A stretch of DNA of 64,000 nucleotides, taken from NCBI GenBank assembly GCA_963556495.2, contig OY747703.1:55807296-55871295 (forward strand). The letters are read 5' to 3'. Under the pieces are notes generated by a model. That model was not told where the DNA came from and made no database searches. It saw only the letters and a program-made list of their open reading frames with translations. This DNA comes from Valencia hispanica (lineage: Eukaryota; Chordata; Actinopteri; Cyprinodontiformes; Valenciidae). The position numbers were made by a program, and so were the translations under genes. Shown in pieces: positions 12,501-22,949 of the stretch (its first letter is position 1; every line of letters begins with the position of its first letter).

Positions 12501-13293
12501 TTTCGAAATATTTAATAAATTCTTTATCCTTAAGTAAGGATATATTAAATCTCCAATTTTTGCTTTGAGGTGTTTCTGTTTTATTTGCTAAAGTTAGAGA
12601 AACAGGAGCATGATCGCTAACAGCTATAGGGTGTATCTCAGTGTCTGAAATGTCAGTCAACAGTGAGCTGCTGACTAACAAATAATCCAGTCGAGAATAT
12701 GAATGGTGGACATTTGAGAAGAAAGTATATTTTTTGTCATTGGGGTGAAGAGATCGCCATGCATCACAAAGTCCATAATCGCTCATGTACTGTTTGACTA
12801 TATCTATAGATTTCCAGCTGCGCTGAGTCCCTGCTGTGCTGAGCCTCTGCTGTGCTGAGCCTGTCTATTTCTTCATTTAAACCAAAGTTGAGGTCGCCCC
12901 CAAGAAGAAGTGGGCAATCCATGTGTTCAAGGAGCACAGAGAAGAAGGAACGAAAGAATGAGGGGTCATCAACATTTGGACCATATATACTGACAATACA
13001 TAACTTTTGGTTATACTATAATAAATCTACCCTCTGGATCTGTAACTGTATCTATTACTGTAAAATTTACATATTAATATTGCTACTCCCCTTTGTCTGG
13101 AGTTATAGCATGCAGAAAACACATTAGGAAACTCAGGGGATTTAAGATCATCTGCAGCTGAGGTAGATTTATGGGTTTCTTGTAATAAGACGACATTTGC
13201 CTTCAATCTTTTAAGCTGGTTAAGAATCTTAACTCTTTTCTCTCTGGTGCCAGCTCCATGAATATTCCACGTGACAAACCTTAGAGTAGTCAT
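9567..13293 (-). pseudogene. L1 ORF2: endonuclease and reverse transcriptase, frameshifted
   Basis: ORF2 begins at an ATG at 13293-13291 with the apurinic-type endonuclease start TLRFVTWNIHGAG and LLQETHKS. The endonuclease end, SRLDYLLVS and SDHAPVSL, is at 12700-12610. The reverse transcriptase follows: NNKAPGPDGFPAEFYKEFW and TSYRPISLINVDLKI (11466-11978), then [12 protein letters not shown] with an intact catalytic YADD at 11214-11203. Next come the thumb and connection segment (11213-10377) and a C-terminal Cys/His-rich block with CLKCTSN and HALWFCP (9971-9567). These lie in different frames with internal stops, so no full-length protein is possible. The family is L1, probably Tx1-like. 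The YADD box is unaltered, so decay is by frameshift and nonsense. Confidence 0.92.
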
Positions 13294-13465
13294 AGTTTTG
13301 AGATAAAAGTTGTAAAGTCCATATCACCATAGAAACTGATAAACACAGGTGTATTATTAGTTTGTGCTTGGGGTTGCCTGATTGAAAATCCAAAAGCCGA
13401 GATATAAGAAAGAGAGAAATAGAAGAAAGTTGTGAAGGTGTGAAGGGTGAGAGAGAAAGAAATTG

Positions 13466-13924
13466 TTATGTTATGAAAAAATTCTGTGTGTGTGTGTGTG
13501 AGTGATAAAAGAAGGAAAAATGAGTGACAAAGACATTTGGTGATAGACATGTGAAGATGAGAAAAGAAAAAAGAGCCAGTATCCCAGTGCTTAGCCCTGG
13601 CCCCGCCAACATTGAGTATGTAAACTCCAGGGATTCCATTAGAGCTTGAAATTCTTTATGGAGAACCTCAACCAGGCCCAGACGGGCATCTAGGCTGGTT
13701 AGCTTCTTATCTATTGAGTCCAGGACATCGCTGTAGCTTTTCTCTGGAGAGATGGTGGAGGTGCTGGTTTCAGAACGAGTGCGTTTTTGTGATGGTGTGC
13801 TTGTCGGCATAGCAGAGGTGGATTTCTGTGGCTTGCCCATAACAATGTTGTCAAAGCACTCGTCCAAGTAGCTTTCCAGGCTGTGCAAGGTTTCCTCGTC
13901 CAGTTTGTTTATCGAGAAATACAA
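13466..13924 (-). pseudogene. L1 ORF1 remnant, internally deleted
   Basis: The frame starts at 13924 (MYFSINKLDEETLHSLESYL). It contains a Ser/Thr-rich linker and then a coiled-coil segment (SYSDVLDSIDKKLTSLDARL) before running into low-complexity sequence after about residue 100. ORF1 proteins of this group are normally several hundred residues, with an RNA-binding domain after the coiled coil. That domain is missing and ORF2 starts only about 300 bases downstream, which suggests an internal deletion. Residues past about 105 of the open frame (FSFLIFTCLSP onward) are probably not original coding sequence. Confidence 0.7.
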
Positions 13925-14013
13925 AATAATAGTTATTATTATTAAACGTTTGCTATATTTGGCTCAAATGTTATGGTTTGTTTTTACCCGAGTTTGTTTG
14001 TTTTACCAGTTTA

Positions 14014-14046
14014 CCGCCATATTACTTACGCACAGCTCTCGCGAGA
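14014..14046 (-). promoter_or_regulatory. putative internal promoter at L1 5' end
   Basis: Two strong promoter-type motifs lie in the first 55 bases of the element. TCTCGCGAGA (14037-14046) is the palindromic CGCG core-promoter element bound by BANP. CCGCCATATT on the plus strand (14014-14023) matches the YY1 core. Mammalian L1 5' ends also carry a YY1 site close to base 1. Function here is inferred. Confidence 0.6.
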
Positions 14047-14068
14047 TCTCAGCAGCAGCTCATCCTCC

Positions 14069-14086
14069 TAATACTGTAATTTCTTT
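14069..14086. repeat. L1 target-site duplication, right copy
   Basis: Exact match to 6732-6749. It flanks the 5' end of the element, whose first sense bases are GGAGGATGAGC. Confidence 0.93.
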
Positions 14087-14420
14087 ATTCTTTCTGTGCG
14101 GCCCATGACCTGGCACTGGTCCAGGGCCCGGGGATTTAAGACCTCTGGTTTAAAAAGCTAATAATCAGTCTGTGTGTCAAAGTCTGATCTTGAAGACATT
14201 AATACATTTCTGATTCTTTCTCTCAGTATTGCAACTTTTAGCAAACAGAAATAATTTGGCTAATTATAACTAACCTGTTTGGTCTGATTTAGCTGCAGAC
14301 AGGGAGGAAAAAGGTGGATGAGTCTTTTTATTCAGGGTATGTAAAATTCTGGTTTCAACTGAAGTTTCATGTCACTGACCTTTAAAAAGTTACCATAGAT
14401 TTCATTATACTGCCATGTAC

Positions 14421-14505
14421 CTGCTCCAGCTCCTGGATCTTCAAGTCTTTGGACTGGAGGATCTCCAACACTTTTCTGTCCTTCATCTCAGTTTTGTGCT
14501 TCTCA
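14421..14505 (-). CDS. cntln: centlein exon 3 (coiled coil)
   Basis: An 85-base exon. Its first base completes an Arg codon begun in exon 2 (CG|T), then 28 codons follow: EKHKTEMKDRKVLEILQSKD and LKIQELEQ. The acceptor (tttcgcag) and donor (gtacat) flank it. The DRKVLEILQ and KIQELEQ words match the conserved start of vertebrate centlein as I remember it (EAKDRKVLEILQ in human). Splice phase is 2 at the start and 0 at the end, which joins exons 2 and 4 correctly. The charged heptads predict a coiled coil continuing into exon 4. Confidence 0.95.
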
Positions 14506-14540
14506 CTGCGAAACAAAGTCAAGACAAAAATGACATTACA

Positions 14541-15436
14541 TTAGGGGTGTAACGGAACGCCAAACATCCCGCTTCGGTACCTACCTCGGTTCACTTTCGG
14601 TACGATCAGGCAACAAAGTGAAAAAAAAAGTTTTTGTGTAATGACATTTAAAATCAAACTGTACTGTCAGTAAGTTTTCCAAAAAATTGTTCTTGGATAA
14701 CATAAAAATGTATAAAATAAAAGACAAAATAAATAAATAACAAAAGGAGTTTAAATATTTTATTCTTAAGAAAAAGGGTATATCAATACTTTGGCTTTCT
14801 GCCCTGGCGTTTCTCTTGGTTTCATGTTATATTTTTATTTGGCCTTTTGTATGCATGAAAACAAAAGATATTAGATAAATGAGTTTATTTTAGAGTTTAT
14901 GTGTGACACTGTCGAGGAGTGGAGCTCCTTCCGTTCAGCTTCCAGCTGCTGCAGCAAAACAACGCAAACATCACTGACTAATTCCTGGAAGAAACAATTT
15001 TCACACACATTATTACAGTCAGATGTCTAGGGTGCTCATACTTTATTGCTATGTTTAGAGAACGGCACCAATGAGGGGAGCTAAGAGGTGTCTTTCAGCT
15101 CGGTAACGTCTGTGGTAGCTAACGAAACCACTGACGCTACCGGAAGTTGGTAAAGGTAAAGGGCATGAAAACGCTTTGCTCTGTAACAGGAGGCTTTAAA
15201 AATGGAAGAGGCATTCAAGCTCCTGCTCTCAATTAAAAGAGTTGCTGGCCATAACTTCTGCTAGCAGGAGGCCGGGCTGCTCTCCATTTGCTTATAGAGT
15301 CGCATAAGTTTCTGGCTAAAGCCCACGGAGTTATGCTCCCGTCTGGAAACTCACTATGCCTCTTTATTGAACATACGCAAGTATGTACCAAAAAATCAGA
15401 ATACGGATACATGTACCGTTACGCTCCTACATTATG
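14541..15436. mobile_element. hAT-like nonautonomous transposon
   Basis: The termini taggggtgtaacgg (from about 14541) and ccgttacgctccta (to about 15436) are imperfect inverted repeats of the TAGGGGTGTAACGGTAC type common in fish hAT elements. No transposase motif is visible in the roughly 890 bases between them. Flanking bases share only cattac/cattat, so the 8-base target duplication is not clean. Related ends occur at 18566, 22370, 22775 and 59637. Confidence 0.7.
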
Positions 15437-16117
15437 ACTGTGGAAAAAAAGAAGTCTATAATGCATGCCTTAAAAGGAATCCTAACCATTGTAGTAGCAG
15501 TCGATGCAAACCTTGTGAGTTTCCATGATCCAAATAGTGCCTTTGTCGAGTTTTCAGGGAACCAGTTTGGGACCAGTTTGTTTAAACTGCTTTAGACCAG
15601 TGGGAACAAACCATCCAAGTCCCACACCAGTTGTTCCTCCAGCAGCTCCATCTCCAAGGCCTTTTCTTGTGATCAGCCGTCTCCACTGGTCGGCGGTGGA
15701 ATAACGCGTTTTTGTCCCGGGAGGGGGGCCAGAACACAGGCAGGCCTAGCTGCATTTCCTCACACATTGGGCTGTGTTCACCATGTCCTGAGCAACCAAC
15801 CAATCACTCTACAAGATCCGCACGGTGGGAGGAAGGAGGGATGAATGGCAGCTCCCACCGGGCGCGGGCGCTTGACTGGAGTCGACACAATTACCATGTC
15901 AATATCCTCCCGCGCATTAGGTGATACAATACACATACGAGCTCTAGCTGCATGTTCCCTCAGCTGCCTTGGCGGACCGACGCACTTTGATGCTTTTCCT
16001 GTGGGGCAACAGGAGGCTGGAGAGGGTGTGGAGTATAAAATGAGAGGCAGAGGTACTTGGAGAACTCTCTGCATGCTGCTGCGCCGTCTACAACAGCAGT
16101 GCCCCACTCCGGCCCTC
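15437..16117. other. intron 2 sequence without assigned repeat
   Basis: Moderately GC-rich and apparently unique. Open frames on both strands (15778-16141) have no recognisable domain. The stretch at 15850-16010 has low repetitiveness and could be regulatory, but nothing in it identifies a function. Confidence 0.35.
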
Positions 16118-16325
16118 AGGAGCTACTTTTCTGTACTTTAAGATGCATCTCTTCTCCAACACACCTGATTAAAACGGCTGAATTCTCTCGTCGGCAGTCA
16201 TTCAGCTCTCCGGACACCTGGTAACGAGGGATTCATTTGTTTCAGGTGTGTTGGAGAAAAGTATGCATCTAAAAGATGCAGGACAGTAGCTTTGAGGAGC
16301 GGATTCGGAGACAATCCTCAGAAAG
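16118..16325. repeat. small inverted-repeat element (MITE-like)
   Basis: CTCCAACACACCTGA near 16156 and its exact complement TCAGGTGTGTTGGAG near 16243 form the arms of an inverted structure. Outer words (ccctcaggagctac / gtagctttgaggagc) also mirror each other. It resembles short hAT-derived elements with CTCGAGGACTGGAG-type ends nearby. Confidence 0.6.
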
Positions 16326-16629
16326 TCCGTCACAAGAAATGATGATCAACACCTAAAGGAACTGGGCTCACATCAGACAACTTAAAGTCGCCTTTTTTTG
16401 GTACACTGCTTTGCAAAAGTTTCCATACCCCTTAAAACTTTTTTACCACCTTTGGTCGCACTACAACCACAAACCTCAATGTGTTTTATTGGGCTTTATA
16501 ATGTGAAAAACCAACACAAAGTAACACCTAATTGTAAAGTGGAAGCAAAATGAAAGATAATTTTAAAGTTTCTCTATTCAGCCCCCTTTACCCTGATACC
16601 CCTTAATGAAATCCACTATAACCAGTTAG

Positions 16630-16835
16630 GGGTCAAGCTCCAGTCCTCGAGAGGCCGGTGTCCTGCAACTTTTAGATGAGTCTCTGCTTCAAACATACCT
16701 GAATCACATAATTAGGTCATTAACAGGACTCTAAAGAGAGCCATTCTGCATGCTAATGAGGGGATTCAGATATTTATTCCAGGGACACATCTAAAAGCTG
16801 CAGGACACTGAATCTCAAGGACTCCAGTTTGACAG
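16630..16835. mobile_element. hAT-type MITE with CTCGAGGACTGGAG ends
   Basis: Left end ctccagtcctcgagaggccg with tgcaacttttagatg. Right end catctaaaagctgcaggac with tcaaggactccag. These are imperfect inverted repeats enclosing about 200 bases without coding capacity. Confidence 0.72.
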
Positions 16836-16845
16836 CTGAGGGGTC

Positions 16846-17436
16846 TCCAACTCCAGCCCCCCCGGAGCGACTGTCCAGCAGCTCTTCGATGCATCCCACA
16901 AACGGCTCATTACCTGACAATCCATGTATCATTCGTCATTTTCATTTTCGACTGAAACAAAAATCAAAAAATGAAAATCTGATTTTAATTTTTTTTTTGT
17001 TATTCGTTCTTAAATTGGATAGAAAAAAACAAAACGAAAAAGTTCTTGTTTTTCATATTTTAAATTTTAGTCTTGAATCAAAAATCAAAAATTAAAACAA
17101 ACAAATTTTAATTTAATATTTAATTGCTCTGACATTCCCGCAACTATGATATTCTATGACTCTGGGGGGCGCTGTTTCGCGGACTCCTCCTGAACGAACA
17201 TAAAGCCCCTCAAGTACGCGATCTACGTAAACCTTTTAACGTGCACAAGCTCCATACGCACTCCTCGCCTGAAAATCGCTATTAAACTCCCTGAACGACA
17301 CTAAGTATTAGTCACATTTGACCCGGGCCTGTTGGTTTTTAAAAGCACAATTATACACTTAAATGACAAATAAACATACCTAATAGTTGCAGGGCAGTGG
17401 CTCTCGAGGACTGGAGTTGGAGACCACCTGTGTGTA
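16846..17436. mobile_element. second hAT-type MITE with an insertion
   Basis: The ends ggggtctccaactccagccc (16846 onward) and gaggactggagttggagacc (to about 17436) are inverted repeats of the same family as 16630-16835. The interior is longer (about 590 bases) and includes an AT-rich stretch (16940-17110) and unrelated GC-rich sequence, probably a later insertion. Confidence 0.68.
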
Positions 17437-18432
17437 ACTTAATCACTGAATAAATCCAGCTGTATCTTCAGGGGGAACACTCGAGAGGAGTTTAGACCAG
17501 GGGCAGGTTATTAAACTATATCCTAGACTTCAACATATCACAGGACTCTGTTCAATCCATCATCTGAAGAAGGAAATAAAATGAGCACTGCGAACCAACC
17601 AATACCTGGACGTCCATCTAAATAGACATGCATTGGCAAGGAGAGAATCAATCAGAGAAGCATCTAAGAGGCCCCTGTTCACTCTGGAGGAGATCCTCAG
17701 CTTACACACCATCCCCACTGTGAAGCATGGTGGTGGCAGCATCATGCTCTGGGGATGCCTTTCTTCAGTCCTGGAGGAAACCCTGTTAGAGGCAGCAAAT
17801 GACTTGAGACTGGGTGGAAGGTTCAAGTCTTTTAGCAAGACAGCATGGTTTATATGAGGGGTCCCCAATTCCGGGTTTTTATGCATCAACAATTTGGAAA
17901 GCTATGCAAATTGCACTTCAGAATTATGAACGTCATGTTGGTCTATTTAAAACAAAAAAAAAGTAAAATACAGTAAAGCTTGTGGTTGTAATGTTACAAA
18001 ATGTGAAGGAGTTCAGAGTATCAACACGGCTGCATGGCACTGGTTTATTTATGGAAATATGCATGAAGAGGAAAAAAAAGGAGGGCCCTCTGCGTTCTCT
18101 GGGAGTTCCCATGCCACAGTTTTTCGTTTGGCTTAACCATCCAGCTAAAAGAGGCCTTATTCCATCTCGCAATTTATCCGGTAAAGACAAGTATTTGGCA
18201 GGAATGCTTCAGCTGTCCAGCATGAGAGCGGCGGAGGAGAAGTGTTTTCATTAAAGAGGTTTCCGTTGTTTGAACTGAGAGGCTGGGGATAAGAGGGCTT
18301 AAACCAGCATCTGCACCTGATTCCATCATAACCCGTGTAGGTGTTTTAAAGAAGAAGGAAAAAACGTTCACACACATTTTCTTGGCTTGTGAGATAAAGT
18401 GACGTTCAGCTGTGAAAAATGAATCCACTCAC

Positions 18433-18521
18433 CGCTCCACCACCAAGCTGACGGCCTGGGTCAAGTCTGGATTTGCCACTTGCAGCCGTTTCCACAGAGA
18501 CCACACAAACTCCTTGTCCGC
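18433..18521 (-). CDS. cntln: centlein exon 2, conserved core
   Basis: This 89-base exon gives the best match of the gene: ADKEFVWSLWKRLQVANPDL then TQAVSLVVER. It differs from my memory of the human centlein segment (ADKEFVWSLWKRLQVTNPDL) at a single residue. The acceptor (attttgcag, 18530-18522) and donor (gtgagt, 18432-18427) are canonical. It begins in phase 0 and ends with two bases (CG) of an Arg codon completed by exon 3. This near-invariant block is probably a protein-binding element at the start of the coiled-coil rod. It anchors the gene identification. Confidence 0.97.
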
Positions 18522-18565
18522 CTGCAAAATAATGAAGGTTTCAAATATTGAGATACACAATTTTT

Positions 18566-18745
18566 TAGAGGTGTAACGGTACATGTATTCAGATTCAGGG
18601 TTTTCAGTACGGCCCTGTCAAATCCAGCTGTTATCTACCTGAACACATGCAGAATGTTTATGAGCGCAACTACTCAGCACAGCTCTGCGCTGAACTGATT
18701 GACTCCGCTGAAATAATGTGAAGCTGAATGTAAACATCACTGACA
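18566..18745. mobile_element. left end of a hAT-like element
   Basis: Begins tagaggtgtaacggtacatg. Its first 150 bases are an imperfect inverted match of the end at 22220-22370 (shared words: acatgtattc, cggccctgtc, tccagct, catgcagaatgttt). Together the two ends suggest one element split by LINE and other insertions at 18755-21560. Confidence 0.65.
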
Positions 18746-18754
18746 CTGTAATGA

Positions 18755-19066
18755 TAATACATTTTATTTGAGGGCACCTTTCTAAAACCCAAGGTCACCT
18801 TACAGAGAAAGAAAAAACAGAAAAATAATACATAAACAACAAAACAATCAAATCACAACCAAATCAGCCCGTTTGAACAAAGGAGTTTTGGGCTGTGATC
18901 TAGATAAAGGAGGAGAGTAAAAATTTCTGATGACGGGATGAAGTGAGTTCCAGAGGCGAGGAGAGCGACTGAAAGCTCTGCTCCTCATGGTGACAAGTCG
19001 GGCAAAAAAGAACAAGATGAGTGGCTGACAAAGATCAGAGAGAACGGAAAGGACAGGCGATGTCAC
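18755..19066 (-). pseudogene. LINE 3' end with reverse-transcriptase C-terminus
   Basis: The minus strand encodes RSRAFSRSPRLWNSLHPVIR, the C-terminal signature of fish L2/CR1-group LINE proteins. A 3' tail follows, with ctctgtaaggtgaccttggg and aaataaaatgtattat. It is 5' truncated. Confidence 0.8.
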
Positions 19067-19076
19067 ATGGTTTTTT

Positions 19077-19826
19077 GTCCGTCATTTTGACCGTCAGGGT
19101 CAAAACAATCCGGGCATAGTCCATTTTCACCCTTAAACTTTTAATTATGATCGTATACTCAATAGTATACCAGATGAATAGAGAACTACATATAAAAAAT
19201 TAAACGTCGAATACGAATACCTGGTGCGGCCTGAACTTCCTCCTGCTCCGCATGGAACTGAAATGATCACCCGCTTGTTCGTAATCAAATAGTGGGATTA
19301 CTGCAGAGGTTTTTGTCATGAGGTTTTGGATTTTAGCCTCGGACAGATGACTTCTCATGGGGGCTTAGATGTTGTTCTGGAGACTGGAATCAAGCGCCAC
19401 TTCAGCCAAAGTTTGGAAAATAAGTGAACATTTCTCCAATTGAAGCGTTCAGAAGTCGGTAAGACTCTCCTGACCCATAAACTATTGCTTCAGCGGGAGG
19501 AAAGCCAGCAGCATGCATCGGTGTTTGGCACACACGGGGCTCTTTGGAGCGCGTCTAACCAGCCGGACCGACCACAGTCGCGCTCCAAAGCCTCAGTAAC
19601 TTTTCAACGTGCCGTCAGCTCCCGGTTCGCGAGATACACTGAATACGGCGTCAGGGTCTGAGATGATGCTCAGATGCTCTCGTGGGAATCCTTTCTTTAT
19701 TTGATTTGTTACCTGCGCTCCATGCATAAAGTTGAAAATATCTGCGCATTTACACCAAGTGGTCAGAAGGGTGAATATTAATCTGTCTAGTATCAGTCTA
19801 GTATTCATAATATTGACGGACAGCCT
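19077..19826. mobile_element. DNA transposon remnant with TGTCCGTCATTTTGAC end
   Basis: The left end tgtccgtcattttgac (about 19077) is identical to the terminal repeat of the element at 32035-33245. The right end (tattgacggacag near 19826) is a decayed inverted copy. Internal sequence at 19660-19800 (gatgatgctcagatgctc, ttacaccaagtggtcag) matches 32060-32170 of the other copy in opposite orientation. No coding motif was found. Confidence 0.7.
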
Positions 19827-19920
19827 TCAGATTTTGCCACCGTTCTAAAAAAAAAACTGGTCAAATATGGAAAATATTCGGTTAACGTGACCCCTGGACA
19901 AAGGGAAGCAGATCACACAG

Positions 19921-21560
19921 ATTCAATTCAATTCAAAAAGACTTTATTGATCCCAGAGGGAAATTAAGTGTTGGTATGGCTCATAATTAATTCTTTAAGG
20001 AGTTTTTGTAGATGATGATGGCTGTGGGCAGGAAGGATTTCCTGTAGCGGTCTGTATTGCAGCGAAACTGAAGAAGCCTCCGACTGAAGACGCTCTGTTG
20101 TTGTATGACTGTCTCATGAAGAGGATGCTCAGGGTTGTCCATAATTTTTTTTATTTTATGAAGAATCCTTTGAATCATCATCTCCAGATGTTCCATAGTT
20201 GTCCCCAGAACAGAACCAGCCTTCTTTATCAGGTTGTTTAACCTATTTAAGTCCCTGGCTCTGATGCTGCTACCCCAACAGATGACAGCTGAAGAGATTA
20301 GACTCTCCACAACAGACTTGTAGAAGATCTGCAGCATCTTGCTGCAAACCTTGAAGGACCTAAGCTTCCTCAAGAAGTCCAGTCTGCTCTGTCCCTTCTT
20401 GTAGACGGTTTCACTGTTGCGCCTCCAGTCCAGTCTGTTGTCAAGGTGAACTCCGAGGTATTTATACTCCTCAACCACCTCCACTTATTCTCCCATGATG
20501 GAAACAGTGTTTGACTTATCCCTGTTTCTTCTGAAATCTACAATCATCTCCTTTGTTTTGTTCACATTCAAGGTGAGACGATTGTTTCCACACCATGTCA
20601 CAAAGCGGTCCACCAGCTCTCTGTATTCAGCTTCTTGTCCATCTCTGATACACCCGACAATTGCAGAGTCATCTCAGTATTTCTGCAGATGACAGGTCTC
20701 TGATTTGTACTGGAAGTCTGAGGTGTACAGAGTGAAAAGGAATGGTGAGAGTACGGTCCCCTGAGGTGCTTCTGTGCTGCTGATCACCTGGTTTGACACA
20801 CAATTCTTCAGTCTCACAAACTGTGGTCTGTTGGTCAGGTAGTCATTGATCCAGGCGATTGTTGAGGGCTCCACCTGTGTCTTCAGGAGTTTCTGACAAA
20901 GCAAATCAGGCTGAATTGTGTTAAATGCACTGGAGAAATCAAAGAACATGATCCTCACAGTGCTGCCTGCTTTGTCCAGATGACAGTGGGTTGGTTGAAG
21001 CAGGTGGATGATGGCATCTTCAACTCCAACTCCACAGCGATAAGCAAACTGCAGTGGGTCCTGATACGTTCTTGTTTGCTTACTCAGGGGTGCCAACAGG
21101 AGTCTCTCCAGGACCTTCATGATGTGGGATGTCAGGGCAACGGGTCTATAGTCATTGATGACTGATGGGTGAGTTCTCTTTGGTACTGGAACAAGGCAGG
21201 ATGTCTTCCACAACACTGGAACCTTCTCCTGAGTTAGGCTAAGGTTGAAGAGGTGCTGCAGAATCCGCACAGGCATTCAGGACTCTGGGGCTGACACCAT
21301 CTGGACCTGCAGCCTTGTTCCGGTTCAGTTTCTCCAGCTGCCTCTTCACCTGACTTTTGGAGACAGACAAGTGGGAGGGGGAGGCAAAGGGGGTAGCAGC
21401 ATTTCCTCACTTGGTTGAAGTCAAACTTGTGGAATCAGAAGAGTCCATGGGTGAGGTGAAGAATAAAACATCCGAGGTGTAACAGGAAAGCTGTTGATCA
21501 GAGGAGAGTGGGATGTCTGTTTGGCTGGGAACAGGAGAGGGGGATGCTGAGCTTGTTCCT
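19921..21560 (-). pseudogene. 5'-truncated L2/CR1-group LINE
   Basis: Minus-strand reverse transcriptase blocks in order: GPDGVSPRV (about 21290), VINDYRPVALTSHIMKVLER, DPLQFAYRCGVGVEDAI, IMFFDFSSAFNTIQPDLL and TEAPQGTVLSPFLFTLYTSD. The active-site region follows at about 20680, reading Y-stop-DDSAIVG because a Ser codon became TGA. After a break come VEEYKYLGVHLDNRLDW and the C-terminus to 19987. The 3' end is the classical aatttccctctgggatcaataaag followed by TTGAA repeats at 19921-19950. It is the same family as 26667-27360 and 52646-53187. Confidence 0.93.
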
Positions 21561-21574
21561 GAACTCATTTCAAT

Positions 21575-22370
21575 TCCTTAAATTAATTTTGTAATTATGT
21601 TCTATAATTTTAAAAAGTTGAAAGTATTGAACTCACTGAAAATTTGATTTGACAAGAAAATAGTACAAGCAGACAAAGCCAGAGTAGAAAACAATGTAAC
21701 CACTTGAAAAACAGTCATTGTTAATGTTTAGACATGTTTAAATATTACCTTGTCCATATTATAATATAAGAAAATATGCCTAAATCACTTTGGAGTTGTT
21801 TTGATTTTTCAACAGCCTAGTCTCCCAGCTGTACTTTAATGTAATTAATGTAGCATGGGTAATTAATGTAGCATGGGTAGCTGTTGGGGATAACCCTTCT
21901 CAACAACAGGGATTCTTTGTTTTATCCCAAATAAGGAGTTTGGGCCAATTGGATGCTACTGGTAGCCTAATGAACGCCAGCTGGTTTTTCTCCAGTATCA
22001 GTGATGTTTCCATTCAGCTTGACATTGTTTCAGGTGAGTCATTCAGTTCAGTGCAGAGCGTGTTATGGACCTTATTGCTGTTCAAAGATGCGTTCGCTGA
22101 TAAAGTTCTGATTCCGTCCATCTTTCTTTTTCTACTGTAGTTGCATGAGAAACCATGAATGTTCCCAAATAGCAGAGTTTAGTGATAGCTGGGAGTCCTT
22201 TCTGTTTTGGTGTCACTTTTTTAAAGTTGCGCTGCGCTCTGAGTTCTGCACACAAACATTCTGCATGTTTTCAGGTAGAGCTGGATTAGTTCGGTACACG
22301 TGCGTACTGAACCGACAGGGCCGAACCGGAAAAAAAAACACACGAATACATGTACCGTTACACCCCTATG
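21575..22370. mobile_element. right arm of hAT-like element
   Basis: About 790 bases ending acatgtaccgttacacccct. It aligns by eye along most of its length with 59020-59637, sharing for example gatgtttccattcagcttga and ttagtgatagctgggagtcc. The terminal region is the inverted counterpart of 18566-18745. A local duplication of gtaattaatgtagcatggg lies at 21840-21880. Confidence 0.72.
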
Positions 22371-22780
22371 AGACGGGATTTTCTCCACAGCTGCCCATGC
22401 TGTATTCAAGTACAGCTGGGAGACCAGGATGTCGAAATATCAGAACAACTACAAACTGATTTAAGCGTGTTAAATTATTGTTTGTTTTATTTTATTTTTA
22501 TTTAAAAAATCAAATCTCCAGTCAGTTCTATACTTTCAAATTTTAAGTTATGGAACATAATAAAATCAAATTAATTTCAGGAATTGAAAGGAACGAATTC
22601 AGAAAAAAAAGTTCTCTGTTTAATGCTGAGGAAAGTAATAAAATAAAGTCAAATGCAAATGCAAATTTGCATTTATTTCCTTTTATTAAAGTGAACCGAA
22701 AACAGACCAAACCGTGACTTTAAAAACGCCAAACACGTACCGAACCGTGATTTTTGTGTACCGTTACACCCTTAATAATT
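22371..22780. mobile_element. second hAT-like end, inverted
   Basis: Ends gtaccgaaccgtgatttttg then gtaccgttacaccctta. The sequence at 22505-22600 mirrors 21580-21650 (ttctataactttaaaa and its complement), so subterminal inverted repeats of the same family are present. Confidence 0.6.
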
Positions 22781-22949
22781 ATGATGCATTACATGACATC
22801 TCTAATCAGCCTGTCAACGAAAAAAAAACAGCAAGACATCACAGCTCTTCTGGCTGGGAAAAAAAATAAAATAAAAGATTAATCAGGACGCTCATTGGCA
22901 TTAGCATATGACAGTAGGGAAGTCGATCAATTATTTAAACAACTTGTAC

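Larger units (their letters stand above)
6750..14068 (-). mobile_element. full-length Tx1-like L1 retrotransposon
   Basis: A 7.3-kb non-LTR retrotransposon on the minus strand. Its ends are set by an exact 18-base duplication (6732-6749 and 14069-14086), with an oligo-A tail (T run on the plus strand) next to the left copy. In sense order it has a short promoter-like 5' region, a damaged ORF1, a frameshifted ORF2 with endonuclease and reverse transcriptase, and a 2.8-kb GC-rich 3' region ending near 6760. The target nick would lie in TTTCTTT/ATTC, the T-then-A type favoured by L1 endonucleases. It sits in sense orientation within cntln intron 3. The ORFs are broken, so it is not autonomous. 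Confidence 0.9.
16398..18040 (+). pseudogene. Tc1-family element, disrupted
   Basis: The left terminal region (16400-16590: tttgcaaaagtttccatacccc, then acaaccacaaacctcaatgtg) and the right end (17930-18035) resemble the termini of a common fish Tc1 family. Between them a transposase piece reads [18 protein letters not shown] on the plus strand at 17705-17765. The catalytic DNDPKH region is missing. The interior is invaded by two MITE-like repeats (16630-17436), so the element is a scaffold of fragments. Confidence 0.75.

Noticed and set aside
18425..18530. Exon 2 as part of a retrocopy
   Set aside because: Both splice sites are intact, and introns separate it from exons 1 and 3 with matching phases, so it is in a genuine intron-containing gene.
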